Below, in pieces: positions 43,418 to 52,335 of a stretch of DNA of 63,082 nt. The stretch lies in the NCBI RefSeq assembly GCF_015645445.1, contig NZ_JADOGI010000037.1, positions 1 through 63,082 of the forward strand, read 5' to 3'. Both the position numbers and the translations under genes were made by a program. How positions within the stretch are numbered: position 1 is the stretch's first letter; each line of letters begins with the position of its first letter. The notes under the pieces were generated by a model. It was not told the origin of the DNA, did not search any database, and saw nothing but the letters and a program-made list of their open reading frames with translations. Origin of the DNA: Nonomuraea cypriaca. GTDB taxonomy: Bacteria; Actinomycetota; Actinomycetes; Streptosporangiales; Streptosporangiaceae.

Positions 43418-45730
43418 GTGCTCTTGAACCGCGGCCGCCGCTTATCACGACGATTGCCGACCAAGACCCTGGTGGTGTTCTGCACCCTCGTGCTCGGCCT
43501 GTCGCTGAACATGACGCAGGCCGGCCAGGCCACCACCACGGCGTGGGCCCCTCCGGCGCTGAAGCCGATCGACCCGCAGCGCGTGCAGGACCAGCAGGAC
43601 ATGACCTGGCAGGACTACAAGCCGATTCCCGGCGTGAGCTGGGCCACCAACGGCGCGGTCCCGACCGACCGCGCGCTCCGGGTGGCGCTCGTCGCGGTCG
43701 ACTTCCCCGACCAACCGTTCGTGATCACCAAGCCGAAGCAGTCCGACCCGTTCGGCAACCCGCAGATCGACCCCGTCTCCCGGGACGAGGTCCCGCGGTT
43801 CTACGCCGACTTCTTCAACAAGCCGAGCCCGGTGAACCACTACCAGACCATCAACGGGTACTGGATGGAGCAGAGTGGCGGCAAGATAGGCGTCACCTCG
43901 GTGACCGCCTTCGGGCCGTACCAGATGCCGAAGAACTCCTCCCAGTACGGCCTCAACGACATCGGCCAGCCCCAGCAGCAGGGCTGCCCCGGGCAGACCA
44001 CGGTGACGGGCGACCAGGCCGGCGCGACCACCATCGCGGTGGCGTCGACCGAGTTCCTCAAGGTCGGCGACCTCATCACGATCGCCGGAGTCTCCCCGTC
44101 GGGGCAGCGGGTCGTCACCGGCATCCCGGACGGCACCCACCTCACCCTCGACGCGACGGTGACGGTCACCGACCAGGCCGGCATCAACAACTGCGCGGGG
44201 ACCCGCCTGGAGACCGACGCCGACCAGCTCTGGCACGAGGACGCGGACTGCACCCGCAACTGCGGCTACGACGTGGTCCTGCGGATCTACGCCGGCTACG
44301 ACGAGACCTCGGTGTGGCAGGAGTTCGGCGAGATGATGTTCGACTCGCCGGAGGACGTGCCGCGGGAGATCTGGGGCAACCCGAACCCGGCGCTGCCCAA
44401 CAGCGTGCAGAGCCGGTACGTCCCCTGGACCTCCTGGCTGGCCGGCTCGCAACTGTGGGGTCAGTCGACGGTCCGGCAGGGCGAGAGCTCGGGCACGATC
44501 ACGCACGAGCTGAGTCACTTCTTCTTCAGCATCGGCGACAACAACAACAATCCGTACGCGCAGCCCTATCACCGGGTGGGTTCGGGTCCGTGGGACATGA
44601 TGGACCGGGGCTCGTTCAACGGGCCGGGCGGTCCGCACAACCGCTGGCAGGTGCCCGCGCAACAGGGCGCCTCGATGGGCGCCGAGCAGACGCTGCGCAA
44701 CAAGATCGGGATGGGCTTCGTCCCCTACTCCTCGGTGTTGCGGCTCAACCGTGACGGGCTCGCCCAGTCCGGGCTCGCGGTCGTGGACGTTATCGCCAGG
44801 GCGGTGAACACCGGCCCGCTGCCGAAGGGCACCCGGGCGGGCGTTCAGGTGCTGCTGGACGGAGACGCGCCGGTCGACCGCTCGCCGGCCTGTGACGTCG
44901 GCACCGACCCGCTGTGCGACGGCGGCGGCCCCGCCGGTGAGTGGAGCAACTACACGCTTGAGACGGTCCAGCGGATCGGGTACGGCTCCTTCCAGCCGGA
45001 CAACGGCGTGCTGATCGCCAAGAACAAGCCCTACGAGCCGGGAGGCGACGGCGAGGAGGGCGCGACCTGCGGCTACAACTGCTTCACGTGGGTGGTGGAC
45101 GCGCATCCCGAGGACATCGGCATGCTCGACTACGAGCGGCCCGACGGCACCAAGGTGATGCGCACGATCGGCGACTACCGGCAGCTCAACGACGCGCTGT
45201 TCCATGCAGGAACGAACTCGGGCTCGAAGAACGAGTACGCCGACGCCGCCAACGGCCTGCGCTTCTACATCCTGGACAGGTACCAGGACGCCAAGGGCCT
45301 CCTGCACTACGTCATCGGCGTGCAGAACCCGAAGGGCGCCGGACCGCAGCGGCGCGGCGTGGCGCTGGACAAGGGGAGGCCGGGCGGCAAGGCTCCCGCA
45401 TATGCCACCACCTGCTCGTTCCGGTTGGCCAACACCGGCAGGGACGCGGCCACAGACCCGGCGCTGCACCCGCAGGACGAGCGGGCCCACCTGCGCAACG
45501 ACATCTACCGGTTGTCGGCCTCGGCCACGGGCGCGGGCTGGTCGGCGCAACTCCCCAACGACCTGGCCACGGCCGCGTTCGGCCAGTCGGCCGACGTCCC
45601 GGTCCATGTGACCCGTACGCCGGGCAGCTCCCACGCCGCCACCGTGGAGCTGACCGCGACCTCGGTGAGCGACCCGGGGAAGACGGCCACCTCCACCTGC
45701 AAGGTGAAGACCAAGGACACCGGCCACTGA
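43418..45730 (+). CDS. Secreted immune-inhibitor-A-like metalloprotease, M6
   Basis: This 770-residue exported protease has a Sec signal ('TLVVFCTLVLGLSLNMTQAG'). The catalytic domain carries the zinc motif in 'GTITHELSHFFFSIGDN' (HExxH with Glu after the first His) and 'GPWDMMDRGSF', typical of M6. The C-terminal part contains a beta-sandwich like a NEW3 domain ('YRLSASATGAGWSAQLPNDL'). It should cleave extracellular proteins. The GTG at 43418 has AGGAAGG eight bases upstream; the earlier GTG at 43409 sits too close to it. It ends at a near-perfect hairpin. Confidence 0.9.
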   Translation: MLLNRGRRLSRRLPTKTLVVFCTLVLGLSLNMTQAGQATTTAWAPPALKPIDPQRVQDQQDMTWQDYKPIPGVSWATNGAVPTDRALRVALVAVDFPDQPFVITKPKQSDPFGNPQIDPVSRDEVPRFYADFFNKPSPVNHYQTINGYWMEQSGGKIGVTSVTAFGPYQMPKNSSQYGLNDIGQPQQQGCPGQTTVTGDQAGATTIAVASTEFLKVGDLITIAGVSPSGQRVVTGIPDGTHLTLDATVTVTDQAGINNCAGTRLETDADQLWHEDADCTRNCGYDVVLRIYAGYDETSVWQEFGEMMFDSPEDVPREIWGNPNPALPNSVQSRYVPWTSWLAGSQLWGQSTVRQGESSGTITHELSHFFFSIGDNNNNPYAQPYHRVGSGPWDMMDRGSFNGPGGPHNRWQVPAQQGASMGAEQTLRNKIGMGFVPYSSVLRLNRDGLAQSGLAVVDVIARAVNTGPLPKGTRAGVQVLLDGDAPVDRSPACDVGTDPLCDGGGPAGEWSNYTLETVQRIGYGSFQPDNGVLIAKNKPYEPGGDGEEGATCGYNCFTWVVDAHPEDIGMLDYERPDGTKVMRTIGDYRQLNDALFHAGTNSGSKNEYADAANGLRFYILDRYQDAKGLLHYVIGVQNPKGAGPQRRGVALDKGRPGGKAPAYATTCSFRLANTGRDAATDPALHPQDERAHLRNDIYRLSASATGAGWSAQLPNDLATAAFGQSADVPVHVTRTPGSSHAATVELTATSVSDPGKTATSTCKVKTKDTGH

Positions 45731-45738
45731 ACTGCAAC

Positions 45739-45771
45739 ATGCCATCCGGGGGCGGCGCCCCCGGATGGCAT
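45739..45771. terminator. Strong terminator hairpin
   Basis: The arms ATGCCATCCGGGGGC and GCCCCCGGATGGCAT are exact complements around a 3-base loop. It lies between the M6 protease and the convergent P450 gene. Confidence 0.88.
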
Positions 45772-45780
45772 CACGTGCGG

Positions 45781-46938
45781 CTACCAGGCGACCGGCAGCC
45801 GGTGGACGCCGTACACGAGCATGTCGGTGCGCATCGTCACCTCCTCGGGCGGGACCGCCAGCCGCAGCCCGGGGAAGCGCCTGAACAGCGCGGTGTACGC
45901 CAGTCGCAGCTCGATCCTGGCGAGCTGCTGCCCCAGGCACTGGTGGATGCCGTGACCGAAGGCGAGCTGGCCGGACGCGTGCCGTCCGAGGTCGAGCCGG
46001 TCCGGGTCGTCGAACCTGGCCGGATCGCGGTTGGCCGCGGGCAGCGAGACGGTCACCGACTCGCCCGCTCCGATGATCTCGCCCTCCAGTTCGACGTCCT
46101 CCAGCGCCACGCGGATCGGGCCGATGTGGGCGATCGACAGGTACCGCAGCAGTTCCTCGACCGCCGCCGCAGGGTCGGCGTGCAGCCTGCCCACCTGGCC
46201 GGGGTCGGTCAGCAGGCGGTACGCGCCGAGCGAGATCATGTTCGCGGTCGTCTCGTGACCGGCGATGAGGAGCAGGAGCGAGATGTTGATCAGCTCCTCA
46301 TCGGTCAGGTCGTCGGCGGCCAGCAGGCCGCTGACGAGGTCGTCCGCCGGCTCTTCGCGCTTGGCGGCCACCAGTTCGCCGAGGAAGGCGTACAGGGAGA
46401 CGTACGCCTCCATCACCTCGCCGCCCGTCGACTCGTTGCGCATCACGAGCGCCGAGGCCCGCTGGAACCGCTCGCGATCCGCGTACGGCACGCCGAGCAG
46501 CTCGCAGATGACCAGCGACGGGATCGGCAACGCGAACTCGGTCACCAGGTCCGCCGGCGGCCCGTGCCGCTCCAGGGCGTCGAGGTGGGCCTCGGTGAGC
46601 TTCTCGATCCTCGGCTCGAGCCACCGCATCCGCTGCACCGTGAACCGCCCGGTGAGCAGCCGCCGGTAGCGCGTGTGGTCCGGCGGGTCCATGTGGACGA
46701 ACATCCCAGGCCGCACCAGGTCCGCTCCCAGATCGCCCTGCCCCGAGAGCACGGGCGCGTGCTTCAGCTCCGTCCGCGAGCTGAACCGGGGGTCGGACAG
46801 CACGGCCCGGACCGCCGCGTGGCCGGTGGCGAGCCAGCCGAGGTGCCCATCCGGGTACGCGAGCCTGCTCAAGGGGGGCAGCGCTCCGAGCCCGTCGGGC
46901 GGGTCGAAGGGATCGGTGCGGGTCGTGGGCAGTGTCAT
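45781..46938 (-). CDS. Cytochrome P450 (CYP105-like)
   Basis: This 385-residue soluble monooxygenase carries 'LLLIAGHETTANM' (I-helix oxygen-activation), 'EELLRYLS' (K-helix ExxR), and 'LAFGHGIHQCLGQQLAR' (heme-binding Cys). It would oxidise a small molecule with electrons from a ferredoxin, which is not encoded nearby. It lies just downstream of a TetR regulator, so its expression is probably induced by its substrate. The ATG at 46938 has GGAGGAG at good spacing; the in-frame ATG at 46959 also has a fair site, because the region is an imperfect duplication. Confidence 0.92.
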   Translation of the reverse strand: MTLPTTRTDPFDPPDGLGALPPLSRLAYPDGHLGWLATGHAAVRAVLSDPRFSSRTELKHAPVLSGQGDLGADLVRPGMFVHMDPPDHTRYRRLLTGRFTVQRMRWLEPRIEKLTEAHLDALERHGPPADLVTEFALPIPSLVICELLGVPYADRERFQRASALVMRNESTGGEVMEAYVSLYAFLGELVAAKREEPADDLVSGLLAADDLTDEELINISLLLLIAGHETTANMISLGAYRLLTDPGQVGRLHADPAAAVEELLRYLSIAHIGPIRVALEDVELEGEIIGAGESVTVSLPAANRDPARFDDPDRLDLGRHASGQLAFGHGIHQCLGQQLARIELRLAYTALFRRFPGLRLAVPPEEVTMRTDMLVYGVHRLPVAW

Positions 46939-46945
46939 CACATTC

Positions 46946-46985
46946 TCCTCCAACGTCATCGAACTTCCTCGAGCGTCATCGAACC
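46946..46985. repeat. Imperfect tandem 20-bp repeat at the tetR-P450 junction
   Basis: 46946-46965 and 46966-46985 match at 17 of 20 positions; each unit contains a GAGGA and an ATGACG. It covers the TetR stop and duplicates a possible start site for the P450. Confidence 0.65.
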
Positions 46986-47656
46986 TCGAGCACGGAGAGC
47001 CAGTCCGCGAGGATCGCGCCGTCCATCAGCCGCAGGGATCCGGCCGGGGCGCCGAGCGCGCGTTCCAGCACGTCGCCGTACGCGGCGAAGGTCCGCGCGA
47101 TCTCCTCCGCGCCCGCCCCTTCCAGCACCATGAGCCCGGCGGCCTCGGTGAGGTCCTGGATCAGGGTGAGGACCACCAGCCCGGCTCGGTCGGGGTACGG
47201 CGTGTCGAAGACGCCCTCCGCCACCCCGCCGCGCACGATGTCGTCGACGAGCGGGACGAACCTCGCGGTGCCCGCCGCCCGCGACTTCTGCCGTACCAAG
47301 GCGTTGTCGTCGGAGTACATCACCGGCAGGACCGAGGTCAGGAACTCCTGGTCCTCGACCTTCACCCGGTCGAACGCCGCCAGGAACCGCTGCAGCCTCT
47401 CCAGCGCCGGACCCTCGCCCGTGGCCGCCGCCAGTGCCCGCTCCCAGCGCGCCATCATCCGCTCCACCAGCGCTTCGAGCAGCGCCGGCTTGGAGTCGAA
47501 GTAGTGGTACAGGGCGCCCTTGGACATGCCGACCCCGGCCAGCACGTCCTGGATGGTCATCTGCTGGTAGCCCTTGGTGCGTATCAGACGATGGGCCTCG
47601 CGCAGGATGGTCTCACGCCGGGCGGCGTGCTCCTCCTCGTTGACCGTGCGTGCCAC
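46976..47656 (-). CDS. TetR family repressor
   Basis: This 226-residue regulator has an N-terminal HTH (about 12-60): 'TIQDVLAGVGMSKGALYHYF', then a ligand-binding helical domain. It starts at GTG 47656 with GGAG six bases upstream and has a clear operator about 12-36 bases before the start. It is directly upstream of the P450 gene, so a two-gene operon repressed by its first product is likely. Confidence 0.9.
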   Translation of the reverse strand: MARTVNEEEHAARRETILREAHRLIRTKGYQQMTIQDVLAGVGMSKGALYHYFDSKPALLEALVERMMARWERALAAATGEGPALERLQRFLAAFDRVKVEDQEFLTSVLPVMYSDDNALVRQKSRAAGTARFVPLVDDIVRGGVAEGVFDTPYPDRAGLVVLTLIQDLTEAAGLMVLEGAGAEEIARTFAAYGDVLERALGAPAGSLRLMDGAILADWLSVLEVR

Positions 47657-47667
47657 GACTCTCCTAA

Positions 47668-47692
47668 AAATTAACCGACTGCCGGTTTATTT
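47668..47692. promoter_or_regulatory. TetR operator candidate
   Basis: AAATTAACCG, five bases, CGGTTTATTT: an inverted repeat with one mismatch, strikingly AT-rich at its outer ends, just upstream of the tetR start. Confidence 0.75.
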
Positions 47693-47834
47693 TAGCCCAT
47701 CGGCATATGGAGGTGTGGCCGGGGGATGCCGGTAGGATTCGAGAACCCGGGCCATTCAGGCTCCACGCGTTCTTCGGGGCGCCGCCTTCCAGCGGCGCGT
47801 GCCGGTCGGCGCACTATTGAGAGCGAGACACAAC

Positions 47835-48182
47835 ATGAGTAGTGCTCGCAAGACCGATGACCATGCGGGCGAGGCGCCCGCCCAGCGGAGTGAGATCGAC
47901 GAGCGGGCCGTGCACACGGCCAAGGCGCAGTGGCTCAAGGACAACCCGGCCGCGATGCCGCAGGTGGGCGCGGGGCGTTGGGCCGTGTACGACCGTGCCG
48001 GCCATCTACGCGGCCACCTCGTCGACGACGGCCTGACCCGCGACACCCGCTTCAGGGCGATCGCCGCCGTCAACGAGTGGATGCCCCCCGGCTCGCCGGG
48101 CGGCTCCGGCATCACCCTGCACGATGCCGGAGCGCACCTCCTGGACGCCGCTGAGGGCGGCGATCCCGGTGAGGAGACCTGA
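47835..48182 (+). CDS. Small hydrophilic protein of unknown function
   Basis: This 115-residue protein has a charged N-terminal half ('SEIDERAVHTAKAQWLKDNP') and a C-terminal half with 'WAVYDRAGHLRGHLVDDGLT'. There is no signal peptide or membrane segment, and I recognise no family. Codon usage looks genuine (third positions mostly G or C in this frame). The ATG at 47835 has no strong ribosome-binding site. The following 229 bases before 48412 hold nothing I can name. Confidence 0.55.
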   Translation: MSSARKTDDHAGEAPAQRSEIDERAVHTAKAQWLKDNPAAMPQVGAGRWAVYDRAGHLRGHLVDDGLTRDTRFRAIAAVNEWMPPGSPGGSGITLHDAGAHLLDAAEGGDPGEET

Positions 48183-48411
48183 CAGCTGGTTCCCGCACGC
48201 GACGGCTACGTGCCCGTCGTCGTGTACTCCGCGGCGGCCTGCTCCACGATGACGCCGTGTGACTCCCGTACGGGGCGAGCGACACCCGCGTCGCATCCGC
48301 CGAATGACTGGGCGCTTCGCTCCCAGGTGAGACCTCCTATACGTGAGCACGTGATGGAACATCGCCTGATGTTCCTGGTGCCACGCAGGGAGGCGATAGA
48401 GGGAGCCCCAC

Positions 48412-49554
48412 ATGGATCAGCTCAGTCTCGGAGTCGTGTCACAGTCTCGCAAGGAGAACGAGCACCGGCTGGCGATCCATCCGCTGCACCTTGAGCGGAT
48501 CGAGGCCGATCTCCGGGACCGTATCTACCTCGAACACGGCTATGGCCGGCGATTCGGCATCTCCGACGAGCAGCTGGCACCGTACGTCGCGGGCTTCGTT
48601 TCGCGGGAGCGGATGGTGGCGGAGTGCGACGTCATCCTGCTCCCCAAGCCGCTGGCCCAGGACCTCAAGGAACTGCGCGAGGGACAGATCCTGTGGGGGT
48701 GGCCGCACTGCGTCCAGGATGAGGAGGTGACGCAGCTGGCGATCGACCGGCGGCTCACCCTGATCGCTTTCGAAGCGATGAACCACTGGAACAGCGACGG
48801 CACGTTCAACCTGCACGTCCTGCACAAGAACAACGAACTGGCGGGCTACTGCTCGGTTCTGCACGCCATGGCGCTCACCGGGACCACGGGAGACTACGGC
48901 CGGCGGCTACGCGCGGTCGTCATCTGTTTCGGGGCGACCGGGCGGGGCGCGGTCACGGCTCTCAGCGCGCACGGCGTGAACGACATCGATCTGCTCACCT
49001 TCCGCGACGTCACCGCGGTCGCCTCGCCGATCCACTCGGCGCGCATCGTACGTTTCGAGCACGAAGCCGACGACCCCAACCGCAGTTACGCGCTCACCGA
49101 CGACGGCCGGGTGCCGCTGGCGTCCTTCATCGCCGACCACGACATCGTCGTCAACTGCGTGCTGCAGAACACCGACAGCCCGCTGATGTTCGTCACCGAG
49201 GACGATCTGGCCGCCTTCGCGCCTGGCACGCTGATCATCGACGTGTCCTGCGATGAGGGGATGGGTTTCAGCTGGGCGCGGCCCACGTCGTTCACCGAGC
49301 CGATGCTCAAGGTGGGCGACAACATCGACTACTACGGCGTCGACCACAGCCCGTCATACCTGTGGAACTCGGCCACCTGGGAGATCAGCGAGGCCCTGCT
49401 GCCGCACCTGCGCACGGTGCTCAGCGGACCCAAGACGTGGGACGAGGGTGACACCGTCCGGCGGGCCATCGAGATCCGCGACGGCGTCATCCAGAACCCC
49501 GCCATCCTCTCCTTCCAGCACCGTTCGCCCAGCTACCCACATCCGAAGAAGTAG
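48412..49554 (+). CDS. N5-(carboxyethyl)ornithine synthase-like enzyme
   Basis: This 380-residue oxidoreductase belongs to the alanine dehydrogenase/transhydrogenase superfamily. The N-terminus 'LGVVSQSRKENEHRLAIHPL' and 'FGISDEQLAPYV' resemble N5-(carboxyethyl)ornithine synthases, which join pyruvate and ornithine reductively with NADPH. The dinucleotide fold is at 'AVVICFGATGRGAVTALSAH', and 'LIIDVSCDEGMGFSWARPT' is a late family motif. It appears to be transcribed alone. Some related proteins are labelled alanine dehydrogenase, so the exact reaction is unsure. Confidence 0.78.
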   Translation: MDQLSLGVVSQSRKENEHRLAIHPLHLERIEADLRDRIYLEHGYGRRFGISDEQLAPYVAGFVSRERMVAECDVILLPKPLAQDLKELREGQILWGWPHCVQDEEVTQLAIDRRLTLIAFEAMNHWNSDGTFNLHVLHKNNELAGYCSVLHAMALTGTTGDYGRRLRAVVICFGATGRGAVTALSAHGVNDIDLLTFRDVTAVASPIHSARIVRFEHEADDPNRSYALTDDGRVPLASFIADHDIVVNCVLQNTDSPLMFVTEDDLAAFAPGTLIIDVSCDEGMGFSWARPTSFTEPMLKVGDNIDYYGVDHSPSYLWNSATWEISEALLPHLRTVLSGPKTWDEGDTVRRAIEIRDGVIQNPAILSFQHRSPSYPHPKK

Positions 49555-49590
49555 GGCTCCCGGGACACCTGGAACGGTGGCCGCGCGAGT

Positions 49591-50472
49591 TCAGCTCGGT
49601 GCCGGGATCACGGCCACCGGACACTGGGCTTCGGTGAGCGCGGCCCGAGCGACCGCTCCCAGCAGGGCGCCTGTCCTCGGGCTGAGCCCGCGGCCGCCCA
49701 GGACGAGCAACGTCGCACCCTTTGCGGATTCGACGACCGCCCTCGGGGGTCGTTCGGCCACGAATTCGGTCGTCACCGGCACGTCCGGGTGCTGACCGGT
49801 CAGCCGTGACACCACGTCCTGGAATCGGGCCTCGGCCTCCTCACGCATCGTCGTGGCGTCCATGAAGGGAGGCCGATCAGGTTCTGGCAGAGCTCCCGGA
49901 TCCCACCAGCCGCAGACGGCCGTCACCGTCCCGCCGCGCAACATCGCCTCCTTCATGGCGAAGGCGAACGCGGCCTGGCTCGCGAGAGAGCCGTCGACAC
50001 CGACCACCATCCGGGCGCCGTCCGCACCCATGGGCGGGGCCGCGGGCCGTACGACGATGACCGGCCTCGCACTGTGCGCGGGGACCTGCACGGCCGCCGA
50101 CCCCACCCCCAGGTCCTCGAACCCGCCCATTCCCCGGGAGCCCAGCACCGCCATCTCGGCTTCGCGCGCGGCCTCCAGCAGGACCGCCGAGGCCGGGCCC
50201 CTGGCCAGCAGCGGCCGGACGGTCACATCGGCGGCCAGATCGCGTGCCTTGCGGACGCCGTCGCGCACGACGGCGGTGGCGATGCGCTCGACCTCCGCCA
50301 GGAGCTGGTCGCTGGTGGGGCGGAAGTGGTACGGCCACTGCCAGGCGTGGCAGACCAGCACGGGCAGCTCACGCAGCCGCGCCTCTTCGACCGCCCAGCG
50401 CAGCGCCTGTTCGCTGCCAGATGATTCGTCGTAGCCGACCACGATGGGCCGCCCACTGTCACGATCGCTCAC
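49591..50472 (-). CDS. Tandem universal stress protein
   Basis: This 293-residue protein has two USP domains. The first (about 8-140) starts 'PIVVGYDESSGSEQALRWAV' and has 'LGSRGMGGFEDLGVGSAAV', matching the ATP-binding G-2x-G-9x-G(S/T) motif. The second (about 152-290) starts 'MVVGVDGSLASQAAFAFAMK' and has 'LGGRGLSPRTGALLGAVARA'. Actinobacterial tandem USPs often belong to the DevR dormancy regulon; a weak dyad, GCCTTGAAGGC (about 50500-50511), lies upstream. It starts at GTG 50472 behind GGAGG with five-base spacing. Confidence 0.9.
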   Translation of the reverse strand: MSDRDSGRPIVVGYDESSGSEQALRWAVEEARLRELPVLVCHAWQWPYHFRPTSDQLLAEVERIATAVVRDGVRKARDLAADVTVRPLLARGPASAVLLEAAREAEMAVLGSRGMGGFEDLGVGSAAVQVPAHSARPVIVVRPAAPPMGADGARMVVGVDGSLASQAAFAFAMKEAMLRGGTVTAVCGWWDPGALPEPDRPPFMDATTMREEAEARFQDVVSRLTGQHPDVPVTTEFVAERPPRAVVESAKGATLLVLGGRGLSPRTGALLGAVARAALTEAQCPVAVIPAPS

Positions 50473-50722
50473 TACCGCCTCCAGAAGAGGGACTCTCTGC
50501 CTTGAAGGCCAACTGCCCCATGCTGGCGCGAGACTCTTCGAGCACGAGAGTCTTGGCATTTTGCAGGAGCCGAGAACACCTTTCGCCGACGGTGACGACG
50601 CCTGCTATCGCGCTTGGTGATGGGGCTAGCTGGGATTGGACGTTTCCGCCGAGCCGCCGAGCACATTGACTGGTGGGACAGCCGGCGCATCGTGCGCCGC
50701 TGTCACCGTGAGGCGGTTGGCG

Positions 50723-51031
50723 ATGTCCCTGGACGCGGAGGCAACGAAGGTAGCAGCGGGGGCCGGCCTGAACGGTCAGGCACCGCGATGCGATCACATC
50801 GACCTGCTTTCTGCCGTGGAACCCGGGAAACGCGAATGCCAGGAGTGCCTGGCCGCCGGCCGGGCGTGGGCGCGGTTGCTGGTGTGCCTGAGCTGCGGCT
50901 GGGTGGCCTGTTCCGATGCGGAGGGCGGCCATGCCAGGGCGCACTACTGGGAGACCGACCATCCGGTGGTCGCGTCCATGGAGCCCGGGTCGACCTGGCG
51001 CTGGTGCTACGTGCACCGGCGAACTGTATGA
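50723..51031 (+). CDS. UBP-type zinc-finger protein
   Basis: This 102-residue protein has a single zinc-binding domain of the UBP type: 'RCDHIDLLSAV', 'CQECLAAGRAWARLLVCLSC', 'GWVACSD' and 'HARAHYWETDHPV' give the Cys and His ligands. In eukaryotes this domain binds ubiquitin tails; bacterial copies are of unknown role. The desaturase gene follows 19 bases later, so the two are probably co-transcribed. A GTG 15 bases upstream (50708) is an alternative start. Confidence 0.82.
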   Translation: MSLDAEATKVAAGAGLNGQAPRCDHIDLLSAVEPGKRECQECLAAGRAWARLLVCLSCGWVACSDAEGGHARAHYWETDHPVVASMEPGSTWRWCYVHRRTV

Positions 51032-51050
51032 GCGAGCCGAAAGAGATTTC

Positions 51051-52052
51051 ATGACTATTTCCGAACAACCGGTGAAACGCCGTCAGGACTACGACGGCAC
51101 CTCACCGTTCCCCGGAGCAGAAGAGCACGCTCCGGCTCGCCGCGCCCAGGTGGCCCTGACGGCTGCGATAGTGATCCTGCCGTTCGTAGCCCTCGGTGCG
51201 ATGATCGTCCTGGCATGGGGGCAGGGAGTCGCGCTCGCCGATCTGCTCTTGGCCACGGCCTTCTATGTGGTGACCGGTCTCGGCGTGACGGTCGGGTTCC
51301 ACCGGCTGCTGACTCACGGGTCCTTCACCGCGCGGCCATGGCTGCGTGTGGCCCTGGCGATCGCCGGGTCGATGGGCTTCCAGGGCAACGTGATCGACTG
51401 GGTGGCGGTGCACCGCCGCCATCATGCCTTCACCGACGAGCCGGGCGATCCGCACTCTCCCTATCGGTACGGCACCGGCCTGCGCGGGCAGCTTCGGGGG
51501 CTTGCCCACGCCCACCTGGGCTGGCTGTTCACCGACGATCAAACCCCCGCCGAGCGCTATGCCCCGGACCTGCTGGCCGATCCGGCCATGACCCGCGTGA
51601 TGCGCGCCTTCCCCGCACTGTGCGCGCTGTCGCTGGCGCTGCCGTTCCTGGCCGGGTGGGCGATCACCGGCACCCTTTACGGCGGTCTGACCGCCTTCCT
51701 GTGGGCCGGGTTGATCCGTGTCGCGCTGCTCCAGCACGTCACCTGGAGCGTCAACTCCCTGTGTCACGTCATCGGCAGCAGGCCCTTCAAGACCCGCCGC
51801 CACGACCGGGCGACGAACCTGTGGCCGCTGGCGCTGCTGTCCTTCGGCGAAAGCTGGCACAACGGCCATCACAGTGATCCCACCTGCGCTCGTCACGGAC
51901 TCGATCGCGGCCAGATCGACCCGTCCGGCGGCATGATCCGCCTGTTCGAACGGCTGGGCTGGGCGAGCGACGTACGCTGGCCCGACGCCGACCGCGTCCA
52001 ACGCCGCCGCACCGTCCCCCTGTCACGATCCCGCGCCCCAGCCGGAGACTGA
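51051..52052 (+). CDS. Acyl-CoA/fatty-acid delta-9 desaturase
   Basis: This 333-residue membrane enzyme inserts a double bond in fatty acyl chains with a di-iron centre. All three histidine boxes are present: 'GFHRLLTHGSF', 'VAVHRRHHAFTDE' and 'ESWHNGHHSDP'. Four membrane segments are visible around residues 35-85 and 195-245. It is likely co-transcribed with the zinc-finger gene. It may adjust membrane fluidity, for example in cold. Confidence 0.9.
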   Translation: MTISEQPVKRRQDYDGTSPFPGAEEHAPARRAQVALTAAIVILPFVALGAMIVLAWGQGVALADLLLATAFYVVTGLGVTVGFHRLLTHGSFTARPWLRVALAIAGSMGFQGNVIDWVAVHRRHHAFTDEPGDPHSPYRYGTGLRGQLRGLAHAHLGWLFTDDQTPAERYAPDLLADPAMTRVMRAFPALCALSLALPFLAGWAITGTLYGGLTAFLWAGLIRVALLQHVTWSVNSLCHVIGSRPFKTRRHDRATNLWPLALLSFGESWHNGHHSDPTCARHGLDRGQIDPSGGMIRLFERLGWASDVRWPDADRVQRRRTVPLSRSRAPAGD

Positions 52053-52335
52053 CCGATGCCCTCATCCCATCGCCGTCAGGTCCTGCTGCGCGGCGAGCCG
52101 CCTGTTTCCGTCGCGCGCACGCCGTGGCGGGCGGCGGCGCCGGCGTCCGGGACGGATCGCGGCATCGCCGGTACGCCCGGCCCACTGCCACTGATCTCGC
52201 AGCCCGACAGCCCGCCCTCTCGCCATGGCCGACCCCGGCCGGCCCCTGCCGCCCACCGCGCCGCCCTCCACGAGGCACCTAGAGTGGTGGACGACGGTTC
52301 GGATCGGCGCCGCCCGGTTGAGGAGGTGGGCGGGC

